From contig NC_086178.1 of assembly GCF_023053635.1 (NCBI RefSeq), positions 50,242,726-50,306,725 of the forward strand: a stretch of 64,000 bases of DNA. Direction: 5' to 3'. The stretch is from Elgaria multicarinata webbii. Its lineage: Eukaryota > Chordata > Lepidosauria > Squamata > Anguidae. Of the stretch, positions 19,746-31,216 are shown in pieces (the first letter of the stretch is position 1; the number at the start of each line of letters is the position of its first letter). The position numbers and the translations under genes were made by a program. The notes beneath the pieces were generated by a model, which did not search any database, was not told the DNA's origin, and saw nothing but the letters and a program-made list of their open reading frames with translations.

Positions 19746-21648
19746 CCCACTTGTTAGAAAACTACACATCAGCTCATATTTCTATGTTTATCATATAATA
19801 GTTGCAGATAACATACCAATTACATAATAAACATGGTGTTACCTAATATATTCCTCTAGATAGGCATAAAAACTTGTGCACATTCTCAAGATAAGCAGTT
19901 GTTCAGGGATCTTTTTAACTTTGGCAATAGTGTGTCTTTGGCAAGACTGGACCCAATAATACAGCATATTCAGACAATGGAGAATTCATTAAAACACAAG
20001 CTAGAATTAAACATGTACACTCATTAATCTGGGGGAATTAACTTGGTAGAATGTTCATGAATCACAGTAAACAAAACATATACATAAACATTGGAGGAGA
20101 CCTTCAACAAGTGCAGAGAGAATTGGATTATGGGGATATTTGCTCAGTTCTCTTGGTGGCTGAATCTGAGGGCTCTGGTGTTGAAAGCTAGGCCACAGAT
20201 ATGCAATAACAGTTCAGCTTGCACAGGGATGGGCTAGTGGGTGTGAGACACGGGAGTTACATAAGTAAGAGTTACTAATACTCTTGGGAAAGAAAAAGAA
20301 TGGTAAGAGTGGGGAAAAGGATTTCAGGGAGGTTTGTCCTAACAAGCGAAGACATGCTCAGGCCAATCCTGATGTATGGTCAATGTAACATAGGGGAATG
20401 GGGGGTGAGAAGGTTACTTAGAACTTAACACCCATTCATTCTAATTTATGATGTCTTGAGCACTGCACTCCTGTTCCTTTTCAAGGAGGGGGAATGGGCT
20501 TTCATGTACTGATGGGAAACAAGCCCCTCTTTTTGACTACTGTCATTAATAGCTTGATTACTAGTCTGAACTTGTACAAATCTTCTGGAAGTCTTGGAGA
20601 AGTGAGTCGGGAGATAAAGAGGAGACAAAAGGGAGGAAATTGAGAACTCCCCCCCCTCCCTTGCTTGGCCTTCTAGACGCCGCTCGCTGAGTTGGCACCA
20701 CTTACAAGACCTGTTTCCTGAGTGTTGCATGGTGCACAAGCGCCCAGCAGCCACCCATCTCCTTGGGAAGCCACCATTTTGTATAAAAATGAGAATTATT
20801 TCTGAGCTTGCAAAGGATTGTGCCGTAAGTCATGCAAGGTACTGCAATGGAAGGGGAATTCCTGACCACCAAAAATCTTGTAGCAGTACCTATTAATTTG
20901 AAATGTTAGTTACTGGTATTTAGGAAGGGGCTGGGTGGGAGGGAGGTAGGTTGTCCCAGCCCTGACTATAGCAGTAGCTGTTACAAGTAGATGTTCTATT
21001 TTTTTAAAAAAAAAGTTCTAAATAGTGACATGTATAAAAAGAACCCGGTGTCAGATAACTTTCTATGCTGCAAGAGATGCTGCCACACAACAGAAGAATG
21101 GAAAAATATAACCTGGAAAATCATTTCTCATTGAAACCCAGAGTACTGCACAAATTGCTGCATTGATAGGGCAGATCAGAATAAACCATGGTTAGAACTG
21201 TGGCAGAAGAACATCAACAAGCAACTATTTACTCTGATGAGAAAATGGTACATCTGGGATGGGGAATGTATGGCCCTCCAGATATTGTTGGACTGCAACC
21301 TCACTCCATCATCTCTCACTATTGCCTATGCTAGGCTGGGGAGGATGGGACTTGTAGTCTAATCTGGTCAGGGATGGTTCCCCATCTCTATCTTAGAGCA
21401 GCACTATGCGTGCTCTAGAGCGGACACATGAGTTTTGCTTCTAAAAGTGATACTTATTTGGGTCACTTTTCATCATGCAAAATGATGGATCTGGTTATTA
21501 TTTCCACTGGTATGTACAACAATGTTTTAACAGAATGTGTCATCTACACACCTTGCTGCCAGTAGACACCCCCCCTCCCCATGAATAACCAATATCCAGC
21601 ACTTTAACTTTAGTTCAAAGGGTCATCTAATAGGAAGCTGCCAATATA
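19746..21648. other. Intergenic stretch, nothing supported
   Basis: Mostly unique-looking A/T-rich sequence. Apart from a weak palindromic-repeat copy at 21260-21385 I see no gene, RNA or clear element. Confidence 0.5.
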
Positions 21649-21854
21649 GGGCTTTTTCAGACAACACACTAAGCCATGGTTAGGCCACTAACTCTTTTGC
21701 AGCAAATGATTAGTGAGCATGTTTAAACCTAGACACCATGGTTAGAAATGGTTCACATGACATACTAAGTCATGGTTTACACAATATGCTAAGCCATAAT
21801 GTTTAGCTCAAAATGCTTAACCACCGTGGCTTAGTGTGTCATCTGAACCAGGTC
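21649..21854. mobile_element. MITE ('cagacaacacactaagccatgg' type), uninterrupted copy
   Basis: The terminal inverted repeats read GGGCTTTTTCAGACAACACA and, in reverse complement, GACCTGGTTCAGATGACACA, each followed by CTAAGCCA. It is the reverse-orientation counterpart of the element at 41503-41952 and lacks the insertion found there. It therefore serves as a natural empty site. Superfamily uncertain. Confidence 0.7.
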
Positions 21855-23069
21855 ACAGATATATACTTGTGGGTCCCCGGTGGAATGATTCCAAGACCTA
21901 GGCCATGGATGTCAATGGTTTCATGGGTTTAGATTGTGTTTTTCTGAAAAAGACATAATTCCCCTCATTTCCCAATCAACAACATCCAAGTTATGAAATC
22001 AAAAGTACAGGTCTGCCTTCCTCAAGCTGATACACTCCAGATACATTACACTACCACCCCATCACCCCCAGCCAGCAGGCTAACAGGGGTTGATGGGAGT
22101 TGCAGTCCTACACAACTGAGGGCCCCAGATTGGGGTGTCTGTATATAGTATTTCAGGGCAAAGCAACATCACTCTCCAAGGAAGTCTGAGCAAGAAGTCA
22201 CATTAAAGGCTCTCTCCACAACAGAGAGAACTAGTGAAGAGAAGTTGACATATGCACACTGTCTCTGAAGAAAACCAGCTTTCTGTTATGCTCATCTTTG
22301 CAGTTTGGGTATCTCTCCTGACTTCTTCCACTATTCTGGGTACATTGCTGCTACCTGATTGTGTTCTCATTGTCACTCCAAAGAACCTGCCTCCACATTT
22401 CCACTGGCAAGCTCTTGTCGCTACCTGGCACAGGTCTTGGCTGTTTTACTGCTTCCCTACTTGAAATATTATCTTTTAAAGTGTTTGTGTGTGGGGGGGT
22501 ATGTTTCCCCTTCTTATCTCATGGCAAATAATATGTCCAGAAAAAGTTGTTGCACTAGGAATTAGTTTCAATGATGCATGTCCTGGATCCAAAAGGATTT
22601 CCTGAGATGCTTTGTATGTTTATGTTTACCAAGCTCTAGCAAAAGCTTTCCAAAGAATCAGTTCCCCATTGCATGGTCAGTCTTGAGCAAGGTGCAAGCA
22701 CAACAGGTAAGCTCTCATTTATTTTTGAAATGCAACATATGGAGGGGGGGGACTTTTTTTTAAAAAAAGGCAATAGGAAATATAGATTGTAGATCAATTG
22801 TTTTTGCTTATTTTTTTAAAAACGAATAGATTAATCAATCACAAATGAGACATATTTTTGGAGAGATTATTCTGTGAGTGGCTTGAATTTCAGGACAGAG
22901 CATGACTCTATGATAATTAATGTGGTAGTTTCAAAAGAGTGTATAAATGTCTACACATTAAGCTGAGCATGCTTTGGAAGACAAAAACATGCTTCAATAC
23001 AGAATGAAAGAAGTAATGTCTTTTATCATAAATAACACCTCAAAGCAGAAATGGAGGTACAAATAGCCC

Positions 23070-23240
23070 AATCCTATGTATGTTTAGTCTGGAGTAATTC
23101 CCACTGACTTAGTGGGCATCAGAAAGTGGGCATCAGATTACAGCTTTACAATGCCATCCTGTGAAGGTTTATTCAGAAGCAAGCCCCACTGAGTTCAAGT
23201 GGGTTTATTCTCAGGTAAGTGTCTATAGGATTGCAGCTCT
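23070..23240. repeat. Palindromic repeat ('cccaatcctatgtatgttta' type)
   Basis: It begins CCCAATCCTATGTATGTTTA and ends 'gtgtctataggattgcag', with 'cccactgag'/'ttcaagtggg' in the centre. It is one of many copies of a short palindromic family in this window. Confidence 0.6.
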
Positions 23241-23639
23241 GGTGTAATGCATAGATATTACCAAAGAAATCCATGACAATAATCAAGGGACATGAAACTT
23301 GCCCACATAGAACAGCAAACAGAAATATAGTTGATCTAAGAAATATACCATTTAAGAAAGGATGCAGATTTTGTATTTATGATCATTGTTTTAGGCTATA
23401 AATGTACATGTTTGTGGTATGAATGCACACAATTACTTATCCTTGGAACAGATGATCCATTTCCAAGTGCATGATAAAAGCCATCTGTATATGGCTTTCA
23501 TGCTGCAAATAGGAGAGAAGCGTTATTGATTTGGATTCTAAGACAAGTTAATTGTAGGAAGTTCATGGGAGGAAAGTTCCCATCCCCTACTCTCCATGCA
23601 TATTTACTCAGAATTAAGTCTCACAGTGTTCAATAAGGT

Positions 23640-23850
23640 TTATCCAGATAGGGTTGCAACTGTATCCAAGGCAGTAAGCCTGTGTGCCCAGTTGCTGGGG
23701 AACATGGGTGGGAGGGTGCTGTTGCACCATGTCCTGATTTGTTGGTCCCTGGCTGAAGGATGGTTGGCAATTGTGTGAATAGAGTACTGGACTAGACGGA
23801 CCCTCGGTCTGATCCAGCGTGGCACTTCTTATGTTCTTAATGGGTATAAC
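23640..23850 (-). repeat. Interspersed repeat ('ctagtccagcat' family), reverse copy
   Basis: 'actagacggaccctcggtctgatccagc' near the right edge is the reverse complement of the family's opening. 'ccagttgctgggg' matches the 'ccccagcaactgg' block of the 26-kb copy. Confidence 0.6.
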
Positions 23851-24069
23851 AATCAAAGCTGGTTGAAGACACTACATGCGACAGAGGCCTTGTGAGCTTC
23901 TAAAGACTATGATGGATCCCAGAGTCCACCCAAGCTCTTTTTATGGTTTTGAATTTTGTATATTTGTTTCTAATGTTCAGTATTTTAATCTTTGCAAACT
24001 TCCCATAGAGTACATTTAATACATTAATACATTTATTAAATGTAATAAAATATAAATAAATAAATAAAT

Positions 24070-25330
24070 AAATTTAAATAAAATACCTGCGCCTGCAGGA
24101 GGAGTGTAGCCCCCATCCAGAGCTGGCTGCACTTCCTCCATCGAGACATAGGAACCACCCACCAGTAGAGTCTCAAGTCTTGTCTGGATTGATCCTCAAT
24201 TTATTGGCTCTGATTCAGCCCATTACCAAGTTTAATGCATCCACTGGCACACCTGCCTGAGATGAAAAAAGTAGAGTTGCATGTCATCAGGATACTAATG
24301 ATAATGCACCCCAAAACTCTGGATGATCCCACACAGTGATTTCATGTACTGTAGATGTTAAACAACATAGGGTATAGAATCAAACCCTGTGAAGCCCAAT
24401 GCTGGAAGATCCAAGCAGCCTAGCAATACCCCCAAAGCACCACCCTCTGGAATGACCATCCAGGTAGGAACAGAAACACTGCAAAGCAGTGCCCCCAACT
24501 CAGACGGCTGCTCCAGGAGGATACCATGATTAATAATATCAAACACTGGCAAGAGATCAAGGAGTATCAACATGGACGCACCCTACTTTTATTTATTTAT
24601 TTATTTATTTATTGCATTTTTATACCACCCAATAGCTGAAGCTCTCTGGATGGTTCACTTTTCTCACTACTAACACAGTTCATCACACAGGGGAACTGAG
24701 GCAGTCTCAGTACCAAAACTGGGCCTGAAGCCTGATAGAAATGGATCCAGAAAATCAGTCTCATGCAAGAGTACCTGGTACTGGTCAGCAGCCACCTACT
24801 CAAATCCCTTGGCCAGGAAAGGGATCTGTGCAAGACAACCATTTGGTTACCTGATGAAAGTGATCTTCTAAAACAGGGGAGTCAAAGTCCTGACAGATGC
24901 AATTGATTTAATCTTCTAAATGCTGAGCAAATAGATCACAATGGGCTGCCAAGGTTTCAACCACCTCCTTTGGGCCCGTGAGTAATAGGCCCTGAACTAC
25001 CTGGAAAAGCTCTGCTGATCACCATGGGGAGGATACAATGAAGGCAGGGAAGTAGTCCTTCTTTGCTGCCTTCACTGTCAGTACGTAGGTTCAATATTGA
25101 TCACACACATCAGGAGTTTTTCTCCACTTAGATTCTAGTTGTCTTCTAGCTTGTTTCATCATCCTAAGCTCCAGAGCATACCATGGTGCCATCTAGAATC
25201 TGCTAAGCAAAAGAGGATGCTCAGGAATAATCACATCAACCTCCCTGGCCATCTCCATATTCCATTTCTACAGGTCAACAAAGCTTCAACAGGAGCACTT
25301 GTTTTGTCAGCTAGAAATACTGCCAGATGT
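24070..25330 (-). mobile_element. Degraded Jockey-group LINE, reverse orientation
   Basis: On the minus strand, scattered motifs appear in the correct order. These are a pre-RT segment like KQARRQLESKWRKTPD, then ALFQVVQGLL and C..FAQHLED. Then comes LILLDLLPVFDIINHGILL (the [S]AAFDTVNHDILL motif), and HYH.YPDDMQLYFF in place of YADDTQLY. Many stops and shifts mark it as old. A second LINE tail is inserted at 24588-24658. Confidence 0.6.
24588..24658 (-). mobile_element. LINE tail nested in older LINE
   Basis: (TTTA)n is followed by 'ttgcatttttataccaccca', the reverse complement of the GGTGGTATAAAAATGCAATAAATAAA tail. It separates two parts of the reverse-transcriptase remnant on the minus strand. 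Confidence 0.55.
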
Positions 25331-25506
25331 GATTGGAAAGTAGGAACCAATTAGATCCATCAGCCTCCATGGTAGAACAACTTAAATGAGGTGTATTATG
25401 GTGCAGAAGGGAGGTAGACTGTGGTGTATTGAATACAATCATTAAAATTTCAACACTATGTTCTGCTTGTGTATTTCTGAGTGAAGTAAATATTAGAAAG
25501 ATGCCA

Positions 25507-25835
25507 TAATGACTGGCTGGAAGGGAACATGATAGCACTCTTCAAATACTTCAAGGGTTGTCACATCAAAGAGGGTAAGCCCCAGAGGATAAGTTCTAAT
25601 GGGCTTAAGTTACTGAATATGAGGAGAAATGTCTTGATGGTAAGAGCAGATTGACAAAGGAGCCAATGGCCTAGAAGGGTTGTGGACTCTCCCTCACTTG
25701 AGGTCTTCAAGCAGAGGCAGAACAGCCACTTGTTGGTTTTGCTGTAGCTCTGGAACGCCTGTGTTTAGCAAGGGCTTGGAATAGGTAGCTGGTAAGACCC
25801 CCTCCAATTCCTTGATTCTGTAAGTCTCCATCTCT
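25507..25835 (+). mobile_element. CR1 LINE 3' fragment (old)
   Basis: 'aacatgatagcactcttcaaatacttcaag' and the sequence down to 'ccaattccttgattctg' follow the CR1 3' coding end seen far better at 39.3-39.7 kb. Several small gaps and changes indicate greater age. Confidence 0.65.
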
Positions 25836-26045
25836 TTCTCATCCAGAGGAAACTAAACCATGTAGGACTTTCTCTGGAACTTCCCACCACTCAAAGAATG
25901 GGGAGTGGGAAACAATATCACCTACCAACAAATGAATGTAGTAAGAACTCCATGAGAAACTGTGGTGCCCCCCTTGCTCTGTATTTGGTAACTTACAAGT
26001 ATCTTTATGCATACCATGAATGTAGCAATTCAGTAGTCAGAATAA

Positions 26046-26335
26046 TGACAATAATGAATAAGCACATAAGAGAGTCTTCGTGGATCAGAAGAAGAGTCCA
26101 TCTCATCCAGCATTCTGTTCATACAGTGGCCCACCAGCTACCCATAGGAAGCCCAGAAGCAGGAAGAAGTGCGACATCACACTCTCACCCTTCTTCCCCA
26201 GCAACTGGAGTACACAGGCATACTGCCTCTGATACTGGAGTTAGCATATAGCCATCAGGACTAGCAGCCATTGATAGCCTTGATCCCCCATGTATTTGTC
26301 CAATCTCTAAAGCCATCCAAAATTCTGTCATTCAA
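26046..26335 (+). repeat. Interspersed repeat ('ctagtccagcat' family), longest copy
   Basis: Ordered blocks are 'acataagagagtc', 'catccagcattctgttc', 'cagtggcccaccagctaccc', 'cccagcaactggagtac', 'gcatactgcctctgatactg' and 'tagccatcaggactagcag'. Four other copies in the window carry subsets of these. Confidence 0.65.
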
Positions 26336-26629
26336 CTATCTGCTGCGTGAAAACTGGTAACTTCATTAATGGCAACGTTGTGAAGTTTTTCATACTCCTT
26401 GCTTTATTAAGGAAGAGATTCCAGATTGCACAATGTTGCATTCCCTACATTCCAGCACCTCTTCCTGTTCCTCCAACAATTTCCCATTCAGAGCTCTATC
26501 ATGCCAGTGTTATACTGTGCAATCATGGCAAACTGCATGCAAAGGACTTCAGTGTTTTCTGCCTTATAATCTGCTGTTACTGCGAAGTAATCCTATGTGT
26601 CCTGCTTTGATTGCGCTTTCCCCCAAAAA

Positions 26630-26990
26630 ATAGCGATGTATTTGGACCGCGGAAAGTGCAATTCTTTTGTTGTTCTCCAAGCGGCCACTGGGGTCACAGA
26701 AGGATGACGAGGAGCAGAGTTGCCTGGCTGCCTCCCTCAGCAACCACCAAGTTAGCGCCGCGGAACCTCACTTGGGCACGTGCCAGAGCTGGAAAATGAG
26801 GAGCAGGGCCACCTCAGCACCTCGGCAGCCCCCAAGCGAGCACTGCAGAGGTCGACCCCGCCCTCCTGGGGCATGAACTGGAGCAGGGCAGAGGTGGATG
26901 TACAATGTTGCTGTGATGGAGCTAACAACAACAGCAGCAGCAGCTTTCATACACTATGGGATAATTCGAGGGATATGGGTAGGTGTGATT
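26630..26990. other. GC-rich unexplained segment with internal duplication
   Basis: Two similar blocks follow each other. 'gaggagcagagttgcctggctgcctccctc' is followed by 'agcaaccaccaagttagcgccgcgg', and then 'gaggagcagggccacctcagcacctcgg' by 'cagcccccaagcgagcactgcagagg'. CpG content exceeds the flanks. No gene is recognised. It may be an unrecognised mobile element. Confidence 0.35.
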
Positions 26991-29686
26991 AAGCTTTCAG
27001 TGGCACCTTTAATCAGAAAACTGTCTTGAGCTCATTCAAAAAATTGAATTCTCTGAGTTTGGATTCCTTCATCCAGAAAAAAATACCATATTTACAATCC
27101 CAAACACATATATATACACATACTGGAAAATGAGAATTACTTTTAATAGCCCCCTGACTCTGGGTACAACAGAATAGTTAATATTTACTGAGTAGTGATT
27201 AATCTTCAACGTGGCTCTAATGCACTCCCTACCAGACTACTTCCCTTCCCTTCCCTTCCAGAATCATGCTGCAATGCCAGACAATCAGATGCTTGCTCGA
27301 ATATTAAATTATTCATGTCACTTAGAGTTTGCGGCCTTTTTCCAACAATACATTGCCTGAAATGATTCCAATGTCATTGGCAATGCCATTGGCTTCCATT
27401 GTAACTGGACACCCCTGTTATGAAAGGCAGAGTGGAAATGGAATGGATAATCTTTATTAAGCAACCAGCATAGAACCAGCATCTTTCCGAAGAGTGTCTT
27501 CAAACCTTTTCTCAGGGAGAGCTACAGAAAAACTTCTACCAGTTCCAACCCTTTTCATGGCAATGGGAATCTCCCCAGCGCAAAATATGAACATAGCAGG
27601 AAAGATGGAACAGCAATGACCTGTCCTTTCAAAACGGCTGGGTGGTCCAAGGTACCAGCAAAGAGTGGATATGGCCTTTTAATCTTCATCAGACATATGT
27701 GTTTGAAGACAGCATAAATGAGTTCAGTAAATGCTCTGATTTGAGAGAAGCTGATATTGAAAAGCAAAAACACGAAGCAAGATCCAGGATGCTAACGGGT
27801 AGGAATCCTAGCAGTTGCATCTTCCAGATAGCTGGCCTGAGAAACAGCTGCTGAAGAAGACATCACACTCATGATCTATGGCTCCTTCAAGACACTTCCA
27901 GAATAGCTGCAAGAGCCGGGTAAGCTGGGGCAGACATCAGTCGGTCACAGTTTAGGACAGAGGAATGTCTGTGTTTTCTCCTTAAAACTATATTTCTAAA
28001 AAAATAAAAAAGGGAGGGAGGGTATTTTTATTTACTTATTTGGCTTTTATCTTTGAACGGTCATCGAATAACTTCATGAAACTACCATCCTTCTTTGATA
28101 TTGCTGCACCAGAATGACAAATCCTCCTCACCTACTTATATCTGCTTCCATCTTATGAAAGAGATAGTCATATTAATTAGTAGAGAGAAAACAACCCCCA
28201 CAAAGAGTGCTAGCCATTCAACATCCTGCCAGTAAGAGAAAAGCCAGCCACTCTAAAGGAGAATCTGCTAAGGAAATCTACTCTAAATGGAATTCACAAT
28301 TCTAACCGCAATTCAGTATTCTGAAAAGAGCACTGATTTCAGCAACAACAATTGCATTTACAGCAAATATGAGGAGGATGCATTAAATGGCCAGGCCACA
28401 AGGTGGCAGCTCCGGGGAAAGAACCCCCCTGGCAAAATATTTTTCCCTTGGAAAAAGTGGTGAGGAGACATAGTTTTGTTTTATGTTTTGCATATTGTCA
28501 TGTATAGTACAGCTGCTGCACCCCTGGAGTGTCTGCTAATGTTGTCTCTAGAATTTGCAAATAAAATGCTTGCAAGATTTTGGTGAGTGTCAGGTTTTTA
28601 ACCATGGCATGGAGAGATGTAGTGGAGATGCAGTCATTAGAAATATAGAGCTAAAACCACAACAGGAATATTCCCAAGGTTCAGGCTTCAATTCTATGCA
28701 TATTTACCTGAGAGTAAGCTGCACTGGAAACAATGATAATGGGGCTACCTATTCAGTGCCAGGTTGCCACCGCTTTAAGCAAACCTATGTGCTATCTCTG
28801 CAGTGGGGTGGCAGTGGCGAACCACGATGCAGAGAGAGGGCACCGGTTTTCCAGCGGCCATGTGGCTGGCTGGCTGGCCGGCTCGCCCCCTGCCCTTTGC
28901 CTGGGCTTCCAGTGATGAATCAGGGGTTGCCTTCCACCCGGGAATGCTTCCACATTGATGCCGGAGTGAGGTTAGATGGGGAAAGAGCTGTGTTCATCTC
29001 GCTCCAGCCTAAAAGTCTGGGTAAGTCCCTGACTTTTTAAATGCAGACCTTCACAGGAAAGTCCTGTGGTGGCTTTAAGGTGGCTGCTGTGCTGTATAAC
29101 TGACGCAGCACCACAGCGCACCCCCCATGGGGCTTTTGGAGCATATAGACAGCCCCAATTACTTTTGAACAGGTATGTATAGATGGCACTGTCAACCAGT
29201 AACCTGTTGCCAATTTTTCCACCATGACTGAATCAGCTCAAGAGTACAGCTGTGTGAAATGGCCTGTCAAAATTATCCACCATATTTCTGGACAGCGGGA
29301 GGAAAAATCCTTCAACAGCCCATTGTGAGTTATGCTCCCCATTAATAATGGCAGTAACACAGCTGCTTTCTTTTTAGCTAAGTTTTGTTTTAGTTTGTCT
29401 GCTGATGCAAATGGCAGCAGTGGCAACTGTGTGCTGGCAGTCTGCTCACCATTTTGCATCCTTGTCAATGCCCTGGACTGAGCACCATTTTGGGACATGT
29501 TGTGTCTGGGGGCATGGGGGTGGCAGCCACTACAATAAATGATGAAGGGGATGAGAAATAAAAATCTCAGCAATTTTCTCAGAAAAATGTCTTCTGTAAA
29601 ATGTAGACTCGCTCAGCAGTACTCAAGAGTCTTCTAAACATGTCTTCTCATCCCACATCTATGCTGTAACATTGAAGTCTCTATTA
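26991..29686. other. Intergenic stretch, nothing supported
   Basis: No coding exon, RNA or clear element is recognised. A locally GC-rich patch lies at 28795-29035; an open frame crossing it shows no family resemblance. Confidence 0.5.
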
Positions 29687-30434
29687 GGCCTGTGTACCAA
29701 CTTGGGCCAAATCCCAAAATCCAAGCCAAAGCTGAGGCAGTACTGGGTCAGTCCAAGGTGCTCCAAGGCCAAAGTAGCTCAGCACCAAAGCCTCAGGCCG
29801 ATTTGGGGTGGTGCTGGGCCACTCCTTCCCCACCTGCCTGCCTGGGAAAGCCAGTGCAGGGCCTGCCATAAGAACAGGTGAGTCCATTGGACTCACCAGG
29901 CTCACCTCTCTCTACTTCCCCACCCTCACGGGTCACCTCCCGCTGCCGCCAGGTCTTAGCTTTAAAGGGTCCAACTCCTGAGAGCTGAGCCACAATCTCT
30001 GTTTACCCTTTATGGACACCATAGGTTGTGGGCATAGATATATTAAAAACAGAGAACCCCCTGTGATAACTTTAAATCACGGCTTGGCTCTTAGGAGGAG
30101 GATGGGATTTAAAGGTAAGTCCTGGCAGTGGCAGCTCTGGGTTGGGGGGGCAAGGAGGAAGAGAATATGAAGGTAGAAGGGGGTGAGGGGGGATACAGGA
30201 AGTTGGGAGTCCAATGGATTCCTGGTCAGCCTTGAGCCCAGCTTTCCTGGGTGTTGGCTGCGAGTCCATCACTCAGGGACACGCAAGGCCGACCCACTTC
30301 AGGGGAGCCAAATCTTGCTTTGGCTTTGGTGCTGAGGTGTGGTGGGGCCCCCAAAGAACCTCGAGTTGAATTGGGCCCATTCTGGAGAGTCCAAAATGAC
30401 CTCCGAGGTAAGTCAGGGGGCTGTGCACAGCCAT
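29687..30434. mobile_element. Unclassified 748-bp element with 11-bp flanking duplication
   Basis: AGTCTCTATTA occurs exactly on both sides (29676-29686 and 30435-30445). The element begins GGCCTGTGTACC and its reverse complement begins ATGGCTGTGCAC. Inside, 'ctcagcaccaaagcc' on the left arm matches the reverse complement of 'ggctttggtgctgag' on the right arm. This suggests long imperfect inverted repeats. No coding frame is recognised. Confidence 0.55.
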
Positions 30435-30603
30435 AGTCTCTATTAAAGGGTCACAGTCTTTTGCTTACAAGGAAAGAGATAACTTATAATAAGTGATAAC
30501 TTATTACTTACTATTGGCTTTGGAAGGCAAGAGAGTAAAAAATGTGAATGAGTGAATGAAAGAACCAGACTATATTACTAATATTTATTATGTTTTTATT
30601 AAG

Positions 30604-31039
30604 ATCAAAGGTTCAAGGACCAGTCAACATGCTGAAGGAGATCCAGGTGTGCTTGTGCATCACCTTTTTGTCTGCATTTGGAATATTTTATGAGCTGTAC
30701 CAGGCACCAGGTTGCTTCTTTTCCTGCAACCCTATTTCCAAACAGGTCATGACACCTGAAGATGTCATGACCGAGGGCAGAAGCATCGTCTTTCTGGAGA
30801 CAACTGACCATTTACAGCCTCGTCCACTGGTTTTATGTTCTGTGGAATCTGCTGCCAGAATCTATCCGGAGAGGCCTGTGATTTTCTTTATGAAAGGGCT
30901 GGGCAATAACACAATAGCAGATCTCAAGTCTTGTTGCCCATCACTTGCTCTCTTATCTGCTATGAAAAATGTCTTCCTTTTCCCCCTTCAGATGGACATT
31001 TTGTTCCAGGATACACCCCTACTCCCATGGTACCTTAAG
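30604..31039 (+). CDS. A4GNT: A4GNT first coding exon
   Basis: The acceptor is 'tgtttttattaag' (exon from 30604) and the donor is TTAAG|GTGAGG. The start ATG is at 30629. The upstream in-frame codons back to the acceptor contain no ATG, and MLKEIQ aligns with the human MRKELQ start. It encodes the cytosolic tail, anchor, stem and first part of the catalytic domain (137 residues). Confidence 0.93.
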
Positions 31040-31168
31040 GTGAGGGGGGAAGTGGGTTTGCGTTTTGTGGGGTGAGAAAGAGGCAGAAATAATTCAATAG
31101 ATCTTTCTGACAATTGCTAAATTTCCTGGTTGGGAGGGAGAGTTATTGGTGCAAAGAAAAAGAAAATG

Positions 31169-31216
<48 letters not shown>

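Noticed and set aside
28555-29040. A 161-codon open frame in intergenic DNA
   Set aside because: No domain, no splice context and mixed composition; likely chance in a locally GC-rich patch.
11629-30603. Search for DBR1 between gene 1 and A4GNT
   Set aside because: No metallophosphatase motifs (such as the GNHE-type block) were seen on either strand, so DBR1 was not called in the window.
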